Assembly: GCF_009834785.1 (NCBI RefSeq)
Contig: NZ_WUYX01000026.1
Location: 1 to 61,014, forward strand
DNA: 61,014 nt
Direction: 5' to 3'
Source of the DNA: Natronorubrum halalkaliphilum
GTDB taxonomy: Archaea; Halobacteriota; Halobacteria; Halobacteriales; Natrialbaceae
The translations under genes and the position numbers were made by a program. Shown piece after piece: positions 33,714 through 41,963 of the stretch. The notes below the pieces were generated by a model, which was not told where the DNA came from, made no database searches, and saw only the letters and a list, made by a program, of their open reading frames with translations. The number at the start of each line of letters is the position of its first letter. Position 1 is the first letter of the stretch.

Positions 33714-34232
33714 ATGAGTGATTCAGGAAGCGACGATCACGCGGCGAAATTGAACCGGATTCGGGAGGTTTCGATGACGGTTAGAGAGCCACGTAACGCG
33801 GGGGAGATCGCGGACGCTGCGGGTGTGGCTCGAAATACAGCCGAAAAGTATCTCACACAGTTGGTTGAAGCAGATAAACTTACTACTACCCAGCGAGGGC
33901 GCGAAACCTGCTACTACCCTGATCCCGTCACCCAGTATTTCGATCAAATTCGCGACCTCGTGGAGGACCATCAAAAAGACGAACTCACTGTCGAACTCGG
34001 TGCCATCCGCGATGACATCGACGATTGGAAGGAAGCCTATGGCGTCTCGTCAGCCGACGAGCTTCGAGCGACGGTCGGTGACGATCTCTCTGCTGATGAA
34101 CGCCAGCAACGCCGTCAGGATGCTGAGGACTGGGAGTACTTCGAGCATCAAACGACGCTTATCAAGCAGGCGATACAGCTGTACGATACAATCGAGTCAA
34201 CACGTGAAAGTTGGCGTGCGTCAGCCCACTGA
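33714..34232 (+). CDS. DUF7342-like winged-helix regulator (orphan copy)
   Basis: A 172-residue paralogue of the regulator at 34423-34968. The wHTH runs EIADAAGVARNTAEKYLTQL, then VEADKLTTTQRGRETCYYPD as wing, and the helical part carries YGVSSADELRATVG and EYFEHQTTLIKQAIQLYDTI. Its wing and dimer helices match the neighbour closely, so they arose by duplication. No toxin-like gene follows; 190 bp of AT-rich DNA separates it from the second copy. It may act as an extra antitoxin or a regulator of the paired module. Start ATG 33714; an upstream extension of the frame lacks similarity. Confidence 0.72.
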   Translation: MSDSGSDDHAAKLNRIREVSMTVREPRNAGEIADAAGVARNTAEKYLTQLVEADKLTTTQRGRETCYYPDPVTQYFDQIRDLVEDHQKDELTVELGAIRDDIDDWKEAYGVSSADELRATVGDDLSADERQQRRQDAEDWEYFEHQTTLIKQAIQLYDTIESTRESWRASAH

Positions 34233-34422
34233 TTAATCATATCAATGGGGGAACCACCGATAGCGGGTGATACACACTTGCATCGCTACGAGGTCCACAA
34301 ACGAGTAGCGGATCGATTGCGTCGAACCTCTGGAGTGACGTCACTTCCCAACCACCCGTGGATTGTATATATTTTCTCACGATGCCAAAGATTTACGATG
34401 ATGGGCTGAGTAGGTGGTAGTG

Positions 34423-34968
34423 ATGTCGTCTGATTCACCCGACGTATGGTCCGATGATATGGAAAGCGAGGACCGTGTCCGGGCTGTCGCCGAGATGCTC
34501 ACACAACCCCGTAGCGCCTCGTGGGTTGCCGACCAAGCCCACGTCAACTACAAGACGGCACGCAAGTACCTCACTAAACTCGCTGACGATAAGCGGCTGG
34601 TCACGACCGACCGCGGCCAAAAGACGCTCTACTACCCCAACCCGCGAGAACAGTTCTTCAGTGAAATTGGCGATCTCGTTGATGAACACACAAAGGATGA
34701 CCTCACGGCTGAATTGAACGCGATTAGCTCTCGGATCGAGGAGTGGCAGGATGAATATAATGTCGAAGATGCCGACGAACTCCGAACGACGCTCGACGAG
34801 TCACTACATGTTGAGGAACGCCGGGAACGCGAACGGGTGATTGACACGTGGGAGTACAACCAGGAGATGCAGACACTCATCCGTCACGCGATTCGACTGT
34901 ATGATGACCTCCATCAGTTCACGGCTACTCACTCACCTGCGACATCTGAGGCCACGACGAACGGATAG
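34423..34968 (+). CDS. DUF7342-like winged-helix regulator (module 2)
   Basis: A 181-residue protein from ATG 34423. The wHTH is SWVADQAHVNYKTARKYLTK, with wing VTTDRGQKTLYYPNPREQFF. A helical dimer arm with YNVEDADELRTTLDESLHVE and EYNQEMQTLIRHAIRLYDDL follows. It ends two bases before the start of the 180-residue partner (TAG-CG-ATG), a spacing that implies coupled translation. Same layout as 28400-28969, so this is the second occurrence of the module in the window. Promoter region 34365-34400 is AT-rich (TATATATTTTCTCACG). Confidence 0.72.
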   Translation: MSSDSPDVWSDDMESEDRVRAVAEMLTQPRSASWVADQAHVNYKTARKYLTKLADDKRLVTTDRGQKTLYYPNPREQFFSEIGDLVDEHTKDDLTAELNAISSRIEEWQDEYNVEDADELRTTLDESLHVEERRERERVIDTWEYNQEMQTLIRHAIRLYDDLHQFTATHSPATSEATTNG

Positions 34969-34970
34969 CG

Positions 34971-35513
34971 ATGCCAGGCGACAAACCAGAGCTCGCCTTC
35001 GATGGTGGGAGTCCACGGACACGGAAGCAAATTCTCTACCAACTCAATAATCGGTTGAAAATGGAGCCGGGAGTGGAGTATACACGGTTTGATCCCAGCC
35101 GCATCACGCCCGACACGGTTATTGCGTCGATTAACCCGACGGAGTTCCTTGGGGAGGCGTATCCCTCACCAATCGCCACGCTTGAAGTGTGGTGGTCGCC
35201 ACGAGAGGTCGGAAAGGATCACTTCACGATTCAGTGGTACGAGGAACCGGATAGGGAGGCTGCTATTGACGCTGCGGATGTGAACGACCCGACACTCCCC
35301 GAAGAGTACACGCTCAGTTGCGGCTGGCATCAGGATGAGCATTTCAACGAACTCGGTGAGGCACATTTTCAGGAGGAATATCCGGATGAGTGCCCGGAGC
35401 GCTATGGCGTGACGTTCGATGATGTGACGCCACGGTGGATTCTGAGTGAATGCCTCCGAAATCTTCCGAACCGACTTACCGTATTTCGTGATTCCCTTGA
35501 CGCATCTCCGTAA
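34971..35513 (+). CDS. TumE-like partner of the second regulator (putative toxin)
   Basis: A 180-residue protein. Features in order: helix TRKQILYQLNNRLK, strands TVIASINPTEFLG and IATLEVWWSPREVGKDHFTI, then CGWHQDEH (117-124), AHFQ (131-134) and a terminal helix VTPRWILSECLRNLPNRL. The His-rich centre followed by a helix starting with a D-V/W-x-x-I-L pattern parallels the 147-residue protein at 27960-28403 (HRWDRHPSDHN...WRDVLSSILREI). Overall identity is low. It directly follows a paralogous winged-helix gene, which is the stronger argument that both pairs are one system. Biochemical activity is unknown. Confidence 0.55.
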   Translation: MPGDKPELAFDGGSPRTRKQILYQLNNRLKMEPGVEYTRFDPSRITPDTVIASINPTEFLGEAYPSPIATLEVWWSPREVGKDHFTIQWYEEPDREAAIDAADVNDPTLPEEYTLSCGWHQDEHFNELGEAHFQEEYPDECPERYGVTFDDVTPRWILSECLRNLPNRLTVFRDSLDASP

Positions 35514-35606
35514 TTCAACTGAATGTAGCACCGTATAGACGCAGTCTTAATTAGATACTGTGGGGAAAATTTAACTAAATGTACACCCATTAGCCAGTAG
35601 TTGCAA

Positions 35607-36782
35607 ATGGCTCTCCAAGAGTTATCCGATGATGCCCCTGGACGGCTTGTCCCATACGATCGGCGTCCATATTATCGTCCAGATCCGCTCCCGCCGGATA
35701 CCGAACTCCAATTCGAGGGGGAGTTCTACGAAACGCTTTCAGCGGCGACGTTTTGGCTCGGAAAACTCAGTGGCTTTACCCTGACAACTGAGTTCGCTCC
35801 TGTCTTGTACACATCGCTGCTTCGAAAGGAAGCGATGGAGTCGGCTGCAATCGAGGGGGCAGATATCGATTACAACGCCCTCTATAGCTTCGAGACTAGA
35901 TCACCGGTCAGTCCGGAATCCGACGGCGATCCAGCTTTCGCTGTCGGCGAAACGAAAGACGTCCAAGAGGTCCTCAATTACGAACGAGCACTCGAGAACG
36001 GCATTGATGCGCTCGATCGTGGGGACGAGATTTCGATCGATCTCCTGCATACCCTCCACGAGACGCTCCTCACCGACGTTCCAGACGATCGGCGTGAAAC
36101 GGACACCATCGGAGGATTCAAAACGGTCCCGAACCACCTCGGTGAGTTTGTTCCTCCCGTTCCGAGCGCCGTCGACGGGCTGATGGATGCACTGCTGACG
36201 TACATTCGAACCGGCGGAAGCTACCACCCACTCATCGATATCGCGCTCACGCACTACCAGTTTGAGACGATCCATCCATACGGAGACGGCAACGGTCGAC
36301 TCGGACGACTGCTCATAGCCCTCCAACTGTCCAATCAAGGGTATCTCGAGCAGCCGACGCTCTATCTAAGCGAGTACTTCAATCGCTACAAGGAGACGTA
36401 CGTCGATCGCATGACCGCCGTCCGAACGTACGGCGAGTGGGAAGCCTGGATCGAGTTCTTCATCACGGGTATTCGCCACCAAGCGGAAGAATCGCTGTTG
36501 CGCTCACAGGAGTTGCACACGTTACAGCAGGAATACGAAGCCGAATACGGTGACAACGCGGCTGCGTATGCACAGCTTGCGTGTACACTGTTCGAACAGC
36601 CGTATCTCACTGCGACTGTCGTGCAAGAATTGCTCGACGTGACCGGACCGACTGCCTATCGTGCGCTCGATCGCCTCGAGGCGGAGGGTGTTCTCGAGGA
36701 AACAACCGGAAACGAGCGGAATCGAGAGTTTCGTGCACGAGAGATTTTCGACATTCTCGAGCGACCGCCGCGAACATACTGA
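35607..36782 (+). CDS. Fic-family protein (AMPylase/related) with C-terminal wHTH
   Basis: A 391-residue Fic protein from ATG 35607; the preceding in-frame TTG at 35601 is less likely. The active-site loop is HPYGDGNGRLGRLLIAL, a full match to HPFx(D/E)GNGRxxR. An N-terminal inhibitory motif SAAIEGADID fits (S/T)xxxE(G/N), indicating auto-inhibition by the N-terminal helix. Residues about 310-391 form a winged helix (LTATVVQELLDVTGPTAYRA with EGVLEETTGNERNREFRARE), the common Fic/DUF4172-type layout. Such proteins transfer AMP to targets, sometimes as toxins. Located next to the TumE-like module and followed by a TnpB element. Confidence 0.88.
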   Translation: MALQELSDDAPGRLVPYDRRPYYRPDPLPPDTELQFEGEFYETLSAATFWLGKLSGFTLTTEFAPVLYTSLLRKEAMESAAIEGADIDYNALYSFETRSPVSPESDGDPAFAVGETKDVQEVLNYERALENGIDALDRGDEISIDLLHTLHETLLTDVPDDRRETDTIGGFKTVPNHLGEFVPPVPSAVDGLMDALLTYIRTGGSYHPLIDIALTHYQFETIHPYGDGNGRLGRLLIALQLSNQGYLEQPTLYLSEYFNRYKETYVDRMTAVRTYGEWEAWIEFFITGIRHQAEESLLRSQELHTLQQEYEAEYGDNAAAYAQLACTLFEQPYLTATVVQELLDVTGPTAYRALDRLEAEGVLEETTGNERNREFRAREIFDILERPPRTY

Positions 36783-36849
36783 ACTTCTACAGGCAGATCA
36801 GAGGGTGTCATAGAACGGTCACAGATCTTCTCCGCGAGTCCCCGACGAA

Positions 36850-36914
36850 TATTGACATCCTCCCGCGCCTGAAGACGCGGGAATCCCACGGTACCGCACC
36901 GCTGAGTTGGGATA
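36850..36914 (-). ncRNA. tnpB right end / probable omega-RNA 3' region
   Basis: Immediately downstream of tnpB (minus strand) lies a hairpin, TCCCGCG (36861-36867) with CGCGGGA (36876-36882), flanked by GACATCC and ATCCCAC. It is the right end of an IS1341-type element. In TnpB systems the guide (omega) RNA covers this end and overlaps the tnpB 3' region, with the guide read from DNA beyond the end. Guide sequence would start near 36850 going left. Confidence 0.5.
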
Positions 36915-38234
36915 TTAGGGTTTACAGTCTACCACTTGTTCCTGCGGTTGGAATCCGCTGGACAAGTCGTGAAGGTAGACTCCGGGCTGTGCCAACCAGC
37001 CGGTACTCCTATCCTCGCCCAAACTGGCCGAAGACTCGGAGTTACTTTGGTTTAGGTCGAGACGGATGTTCTCCGCCCCGTTCACATCAGCGTTGAACGC
37101 CGCATCACACGACTCACAGACGTACAATCCACGTTCAACTCGCTGACTATCGCCTTCTCTCCCGCACACGCAACACGTCTTGCTCGTGTTACGCTCTGAA
37201 ACTTCTATGACTTCGATTCCCTCGACTTTCGCCTTGTAGGAGAGGATGTTCGTGAAGCGGTCGAACGCCCACCCGTGCAGGTCAAGATTGCCGTGCTTGC
37301 CCCAGTTTTTCGACTCACCATCTTCGTCTTTACGGACTCCCTCCAAGTCTCCGACGTTGATGCGGCCAACATCTTTCTCGACACACCGCTGGACGATGTG
37401 TTTGGCGAGACTGTGGAAGAAGTGTGTTCGTCTTTCCGACCACTTGTGATGAAGCCGCGTGGCTTTGTCGCCACCAGAGTCGTCGCACTTGGCGATCTCT
37501 TTCGGGAAGTAGTACCCGTCTTGTTTCAGGCGGTTGCCGGGGTAGAGGTCGGCTTCTTCGGTACTGTAGGCGACGGCGGCGAAGTTACTAATGCCGAGGT
37601 CAATACCCACTGTTTCGTTGCCGGGTGCGTTGGGTGTCTCGATTTCGTCTTTGCAGACGAGGTGCAGTTCCCATCGCGTCTTCGCCATGTCGTAGACGGC
37701 TCTGACTTGTTGCAGGTTCTCGACTTCTACGCCGGGACGAGTTTCGTACTCGACAAGGATGTACTCCCATGCTTTCGGGTGTTCCTTGTGATTTCCACCC
37801 TTTGAGAGTCGAACACGGTTGTTTTTCGTGTCGTGTTTGATGCCGTTCTGCTTCCACGTCACCGTCGAACGCGGGTGTTCTTCGTGAACACGGCGGCCTT
37901 CATCATCGTAGTAGTTTTTCTTGCGGTAGCCGGGCGGATTCGCTCGATCATCGGACTTTCTCTTACCGTACCACGAGTTGAAGGCTTCAGCGAGTTCCTC
38001 CAGAACGCGCTGACTGGACTGGCTATGCAGTCCCTTGTATTTGGTGTGACCTTTCAACTCGTCTTTGAGGTCTCCGTGGCCAGGAATCTCGCCCGTGTCC
38101 TCCCACACCTTGCGGGAGTGGTAGTTGGCGACGTTCCAGAGCTTGCTGGCCGACCACCCATGCTGGTCGAGCATCTCAGCCACTTGGGAGTGATTGAGGA
38201 TTTTCGCTCGATGGGTGCGGTGGACTTCTAACAT
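36915..38234 (-). CDS. tnpB: TnpB RNA-guided nuclease of an IS200/IS605 (IS1341-type) element
   Basis: A 439-residue TnpB. RuvC residues are Asp212 (VGIDLGISNFAAV), Glu298 (INVGDLEGVR) and Asp383 (FNADVNGAENIRLDL). The zinc ribbon has Cys354, Cys357, Cys373 and Cys376 (TCCVCGREG, VCESC). All catalytic residues are present and the frame is intact, so nuclease activity is plausible. No tnpA accompanies it, so transposition would need a transposase in trans. TnpB cleaves DNA matching its omega-RNA guide and helps the element persist at its site. It inserted just after the Fic gene, in the opposite orientation. Confidence 0.92.
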   Translation of the reverse strand: MLEVHRTHRAKILNHSQVAEMLDQHGWSASKLWNVANYHSRKVWEDTGEIPGHGDLKDELKGHTKYKGLHSQSSQRVLEELAEAFNSWYGKRKSDDRANPPGYRKKNYYDDEGRRVHEEHPRSTVTWKQNGIKHDTKNNRVRLSKGGNHKEHPKAWEYILVEYETRPGVEVENLQQVRAVYDMAKTRWELHLVCKDEIETPNAPGNETVGIDLGISNFAAVAYSTEEADLYPGNRLKQDGYYFPKEIAKCDDSGGDKATRLHHKWSERRTHFFHSLAKHIVQRCVEKDVGRINVGDLEGVRKDEDGESKNWGKHGNLDLHGWAFDRFTNILSYKAKVEGIEVIEVSERNTSKTCCVCGREGDSQRVERGLYVCESCDAAFNADVNGAENIRLDLNQSNSESSASLGEDRSTGWLAQPGVYLHDLSSGFQPQEQVVDCKP

Positions 38235-38677
38235 TCTGGACGTCTGTATAAGTGCTTATATCCGCTTGTTTTGTAAAACTTCGGTTTGAGAGCGGTGGAA
38301 TATCCGGCCCTGCCATCGACAGTGGACTGTAGGGGAGTTGTCGGATTCATCCTGACCCTAAAGGGCCAGGTATTTCCTTGATTCTGTATAAGCTAGGTAG
38401 TTTCCTGGTACTAGGCAAACGACTGGGGAAAATCCACTAGTACTATTCACCATTTGCTCTCGCATTAATTCCGAATCTGACCAAGACGCTGTTCGGCGAG
38501 AAGATTTGTGTCTCGCTGAAATGGACTGAATTCTAACCAACCCACTCGACAATCCCCTGTCGCCCAATCACTCAATTCCAGTCTCGAGAAAAATCATATG
38601 GGTGAAAATAAATCAGTAACTAAAATACAATTCCGCTAACTATTTTCGTTGGAGTGTTTTCTATGGATATGGGAAAG
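38235..38677. other. Non-coding stretch of 443 bp with element left end
   Basis: The first 100 bp upstream of tnpB (ATAAGTGCTTATATCCGC, a near-palindrome) probably hold its promoter and left end. A small hairpin CCCTAAAGGG sits near 38356. The rest is AT-rich with no supported gene. The final 30 bp (GTTTTCTATGGATATGGG) could be the promoter of the tRNA-like gene. Confidence 0.4.
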
Positions 38678-38821
38678 GGGTATGTGGTTCAGTCCGGAAG
38701 AACAGCTGAACTGCTGGACAGATGTTGCTGAGAGGATGTGAGTCCGCGCGGCACATTCTCTCTGTATTGGGAGGATTGGTTGTCGGTCAGCAAGCCCAGG
38801 GTTCGAATCCCTGCATACCCA
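38678..38821 (+). tRNA. Intron-containing tRNA or tRNA-like gene, anticodon unresolved
   Basis: The acceptor strands GGGTATG (38678-38684) and CATACCC (38814-38820) pair perfectly, with discriminator A. The D-arm is GTTC/GAAC with loop AGTCCGGAA, including the GG pair. The T-arm is CAGGG-TTCGAAT-CCCTG. An anticodon stem GCTGA (38705-38709) / TCAGC (38787-38791) also pairs perfectly. Between the two halves of this stem lie 77 nt instead of 7, so about 70 nt are intron-like. They hold a 10-bp hairpin (AGAGGATGTG with CACATTCTCT). No reading gives an ideal U33 loop at the canonical intron site, and TTGTCGG next to the 3' stem would give GUC. A pseudogene or att target is possible. Confidence 0.55.
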
Positions 38822-38909
38822 CTCTAGATAGCTTTGTCCCAGATTCACTTATCAAGGGTGATTGTTCAAACCAATACACATAAGAGGATTGTGACCGCGA
38901 ATTGATGGT

Positions 38910-40094
38910 ATGGATTCTCCCTCTGCCGTCGTCCTCGCTGGGGGTGAAGGATCGCGTCTTCGGCCGTTGACCCGTCACCGGCCCAAACCGCTCCTCCCAG
39001 CGGCGACGACACCGATCCTCGAGCACGTGTTCGACCAACTGCTCGAGGCCGGCGTGACCGAGATTACGGTCGTCGTCGGCTACGGACGCAACCGCGTCCA
39101 GGCCTACTTCGGGCCGACCTACCGGAACGTGCCGCTGACCTACGTGACCCAGGAACAACAGCTCGGGAGCGGGCACGCGCTGCTGGCCGCCGAGTCCGAA
39201 ATCGAGGGGACGGCCCTCGTGGTCAACGGCGATCAGATCGTCGAGCACGGGATTATCAGCGACGTCCTCGAGGCCCACGACAGGTCGTCGGCGGCGACGG
39301 TCGGCCTGCTCAACCGGACCGACGTCGCGTCCTACGGCGGCGTTCTCGTTGAGGACGGTTCGGTCACCGAGATCGTGGAGAACCCGGAGGACGAGCGAAC
39401 GTACCGGTTTAACGCCGGGGTGTACGCGTTCGAACGGGAGATTTTCGACGCGATTCGCGACGCCGAGCCGCGGGCCGGCGAACAGTCGCTGACCGACGGC
39501 ATCACCGAGTTGCTCGAGTCGGACGCGTCCGTCCGGGGCGTCGTCTCGGAAGGCCTCTGGGTCGACTCGACGTACCCGTGGGATCTCCTGGACGTCTCGT
39601 TCGATCTGTTCGAGGCGGGGATCGTCGACGGGACGCAGGCGGCGAACGTCGCGAGCTCGGCGACGATCCACGAGAGGGCAGTGGTGCGCGAGCCGGTCGT
39701 GATCGCGCCCGACTGCGAGATCGGCGCGGGAGCCGTCGTCGGTCCCTACGCCTGTCTGGGCGAGAACGTGACCGTCGGCTCGAACGCCGTGGTGGAGCGA
39801 AGCGTCGTCGACGCCGATACGCGCGTCGGGGCGTCGGCGACGGTGATGGACTGCGTGACCGGCGTCGGCGTCGAGATCGGGAACGGAACCTCGATCCCCG
39901 GCGGCCCCGGCGACGTCCGCGTCGGCGACCGCGTCTTCGAGGACGAGGACCTCGGGGCGCTGCTTGCCGACCGCGTCATCGATCGGGGCGGAAATACGTA
40001 CGTTCCCGGCGCGATCGTGGGGCCGGAAGCGGACATCGAAGCGGGCGCGACGGTTCGCGGAACGATTTCGGAAGGCACGGAGGTGCGATCGTAA
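38910..40094 (+). CDS. glmU: GlmU-like bifunctional sugar-phosphate nucleotidyltransferase
   Basis: A 394-residue enzyme. The N-terminal nucleotidyltransferase domain (1-225) has AVVLAGGEGSRLRPLTRHRP with the catalytic Lys-Pro, then TALVVNGDQIVEHGI for Mg2+ and GLWVDSTYPWDLL. The C-terminal left-handed beta-helix (about 245-394) shows hexapeptide repeats (IAPDCEIGAGAVVGPYACLG). In this archaeal GlmU/glucose-1-phosphate thymidylyltransferase group the helix often carries glucosamine-1-phosphate acetyltransferase activity. Product is most likely UDP-GlcNAc, for S-layer glycans. Its stop overlaps the glmS start (TAATG), so the two steps are coupled in one operon. Confidence 0.85.
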   Translation: MDSPSAVVLAGGEGSRLRPLTRHRPKPLLPAATTPILEHVFDQLLEAGVTEITVVVGYGRNRVQAYFGPTYRNVPLTYVTQEQQLGSGHALLAAESEIEGTALVVNGDQIVEHGIISDVLEAHDRSSAATVGLLNRTDVASYGGVLVEDGSVTEIVENPEDERTYRFNAGVYAFEREIFDAIRDAEPRAGEQSLTDGITELLESDASVRGVVSEGLWVDSTYPWDLLDVSFDLFEAGIVDGTQAANVASSATIHERAVVREPVVIAPDCEIGAGAVVGPYACLGENVTVGSNAVVERSVVDADTRVGASATVMDCVTGVGVEIGNGTSIPGGPGDVRVGDRVFEDEDLGALLADRVIDRGGNTYVPGAIVGPEADIEAGATVRGTISEGTEVRS

Positions 40095-41881
40095 TGTGTG
40101 GCATTATCGGATACACCGGAACCGGCGGCGGCGTACTGGACGTTCTGATGACCGGGCTCTCGGGCCTGGAGTATCGCGGCTACGATTCGGCCGGGGTGGC
40201 CGTCGCGAACGCGTCGCTCTCGGTGCACAAGCGACAGGGTGAGGTGTCGGCGCTCGAGGATGCGCTTCCCGACGGGGATCTGGACGGGCTGGCCGGGATC
40301 GGCCACACGCGGTGGTCGACTCACGGGCCGCCGTCGGACGCGAACGCACACCCGCACACGGACTGTGAGGATCAGGTGGCGGTGGTCCACAACGGGATCA
40401 TCGAGAACTACCAGGAGCTTCGCGGTGATCTGGAGGCCAGCGGGCACGACTTTGCGAGCGAGACCGACACCGAGGTTATCCCGCACCTGATCGAGTCGGC
40501 GCTTTCGGAAGGGGCCGACCGCGAGGAAGCGTTCCGGGAAGCGGTTCATCAACTCGAGGGAAGCTACGCCGTTGCGGCCGTGTTTGATGGCAACGAAACC
40601 GTGTACGCCGCGCGCAACGAATCGCCGCTAGTACTAGGACTCGGCGAGGACGGTCATTACCTGGCGAGCGACGTGCCCGCGTTCATCGAGTTCACGGACC
40701 AGGTGGTCTACCTCGAGGACGGCCAGTTCGCGCGGGTCAATCCGTCGGGGATCGTCGTGACCGACGCACAAGGGGCCGTCGTGGAGACGGCCGTTGAGAC
40801 GATTGAATGGGATCCCGAAGACGCCGGAAAGTCCGGCTACGACCACTACATGCTCAAGGAGATCCACGAACAGCCCACCGCGATCCGGAAGTGTCTCCGG
40901 GAGCGCGTGAACGAACTCGAGGGCTCGGTCGGCGTGGAGGAGTTGTCGGAGTTGGAGTGTGACGGGCCCGTGCAGTTCGTCGCCTGCGGCACGTCGTATC
41001 ACGCTGCGTTGTACGGCGCGCGGTTACTTCGGGAGCGCGGGATCCGCGCGCAGTGTTTCCTGGCCAGCGAGTACGACGTCGGGATGGTTCCCGTGTCGTC
41101 GGATACGTTGGTCGTCGGGGTTACGCAAAGTGGCGAAACGGCCGATACGATGAGCGCGCTTCGGGCCGCGAATCGGTCTGGCGCGACGACGCTTGCACTT
41201 ACTAATGTTGTGGGGAGTTCCGCGGCTCGGGAATGCGATCACGTGATGTACATCCGGGCCGGCCCGGAGATAGGCGTCGCCGCGACGAAGACGTTTGCCA
41301 GTCAGCAGGTCGCGCTGGCGATGTTGTCTAGTGTCTTGTCTGAGGAGAGTTCCATGGAATTTGTTGAAAGGTTGCGCGATCTGCCCGATCAAATCCAGCA
41401 GGTTTTGGATGGGTCACAGGCTCGGGGGGTCGCCGAAGCCTACGAGGACAGCGACGCCTACTTCTTTATTGGGCGTGGGTATAACGCGCCGGTGGCGCTC
41501 GAGGGCGCGCTGAAGATGAAGGAGATCACGTACAAGCACGCCGAGGGCTTTGCGGCGGGCGAGTTAAAACACGGGCCGTTGGCGTTGGTGACCGAGAAGA
41601 CGCCAGTCTTTGCGATGTTGACCGGCTCGGATATCTCGAAGACACTCGGGAATGTGAAAGAGGTGGAGGCGCGGAGTGCGCCTGTTGTGGCGGTTACTGA
41701 TTCGCCTGATACGGTCAGTCGGTATGTTGATCATGTGCTGGAAGTGCCATCGGCAGGTTCGCGGTTTACACCGATTCTCGCCAATATTCAGTTGCAGCTC
41801 GTGTCGTATTGGGTCGCCAATCGGATGGGACGGTCGATCGATAAACCGCGGAATTTGGCAAAGAGTGTGACGGTAGAATGA
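40094..41881 (+). CDS. glmS: Glutamine--fructose-6-phosphate aminotransferase
   Basis: A 595-residue enzyme from ATG 40094; the open frame runs far upstream through glmU in another reading, but MCGIIGYTGTGGG is the canonical start, and Cys2 becomes the N-terminal nucleophile. The glutaminase domain (1-230) has HTRWSTHGPPSDANAHPHTD and VVHNGIIENYQELR. Two SIS isomerase domains follow with VACGTSYHAALYGARLL, GVTQSGETADTMSALRAA and the terminal KPRNLAKSVTVE. It makes glucosamine-6-phosphate from fructose-6-phosphate and glutamine. Directly follows glmU with a TAATG overlap. Confidence 0.95.
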   Translation: MCGIIGYTGTGGGVLDVLMTGLSGLEYRGYDSAGVAVANASLSVHKRQGEVSALEDALPDGDLDGLAGIGHTRWSTHGPPSDANAHPHTDCEDQVAVVHNGIIENYQELRGDLEASGHDFASETDTEVIPHLIESALSEGADREEAFREAVHQLEGSYAVAAVFDGNETVYAARNESPLVLGLGEDGHYLASDVPAFIEFTDQVVYLEDGQFARVNPSGIVVTDAQGAVVETAVETIEWDPEDAGKSGYDHYMLKEIHEQPTAIRKCLRERVNELEGSVGVEELSELECDGPVQFVACGTSYHAALYGARLLRERGIRAQCFLASEYDVGMVPVSSDTLVVGVTQSGETADTMSALRAANRSGATTLALTNVVGSSAARECDHVMYIRAGPEIGVAATKTFASQQVALAMLSSVLSEESSMEFVERLRDLPDQIQQVLDGSQARGVAEAYEDSDAYFFIGRGYNAPVALEGALKMKEITYKHAEGFAAGELKHGPLALVTEKTPVFAMLTGSDISKTLGNVKEVEARSAPVVAVTDSPDTVSRYVDHVLEVPSAGSRFTPILANIQLQLVSYWVANRMGRSIDKPRNLAKSVTVE

Positions 41882-41963
41882 TCCCCATTCATGACTCGAA
41901 TATGATTGTGCGCAATTTTGAGTTACCACAAGCTACATGGTTTCAGTGACTGGTGTAAATGAC

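Noticed and set aside
38636-38848. 70-codon minus-strand frame with RDSNPGLADRQ
   Set aside because: This peptide is the well-known false translation of a tRNA T-arm; the locus is a tRNA-like gene.
39578-41881. 767-codon frame that would extend GlmS upstream
   Set aside because: The first 170 codons are an Arg-rich shadow of glmU. The enzyme must start with Met-Cys so that Cys can act as N-terminal nucleophile, which fits ATG 40094.
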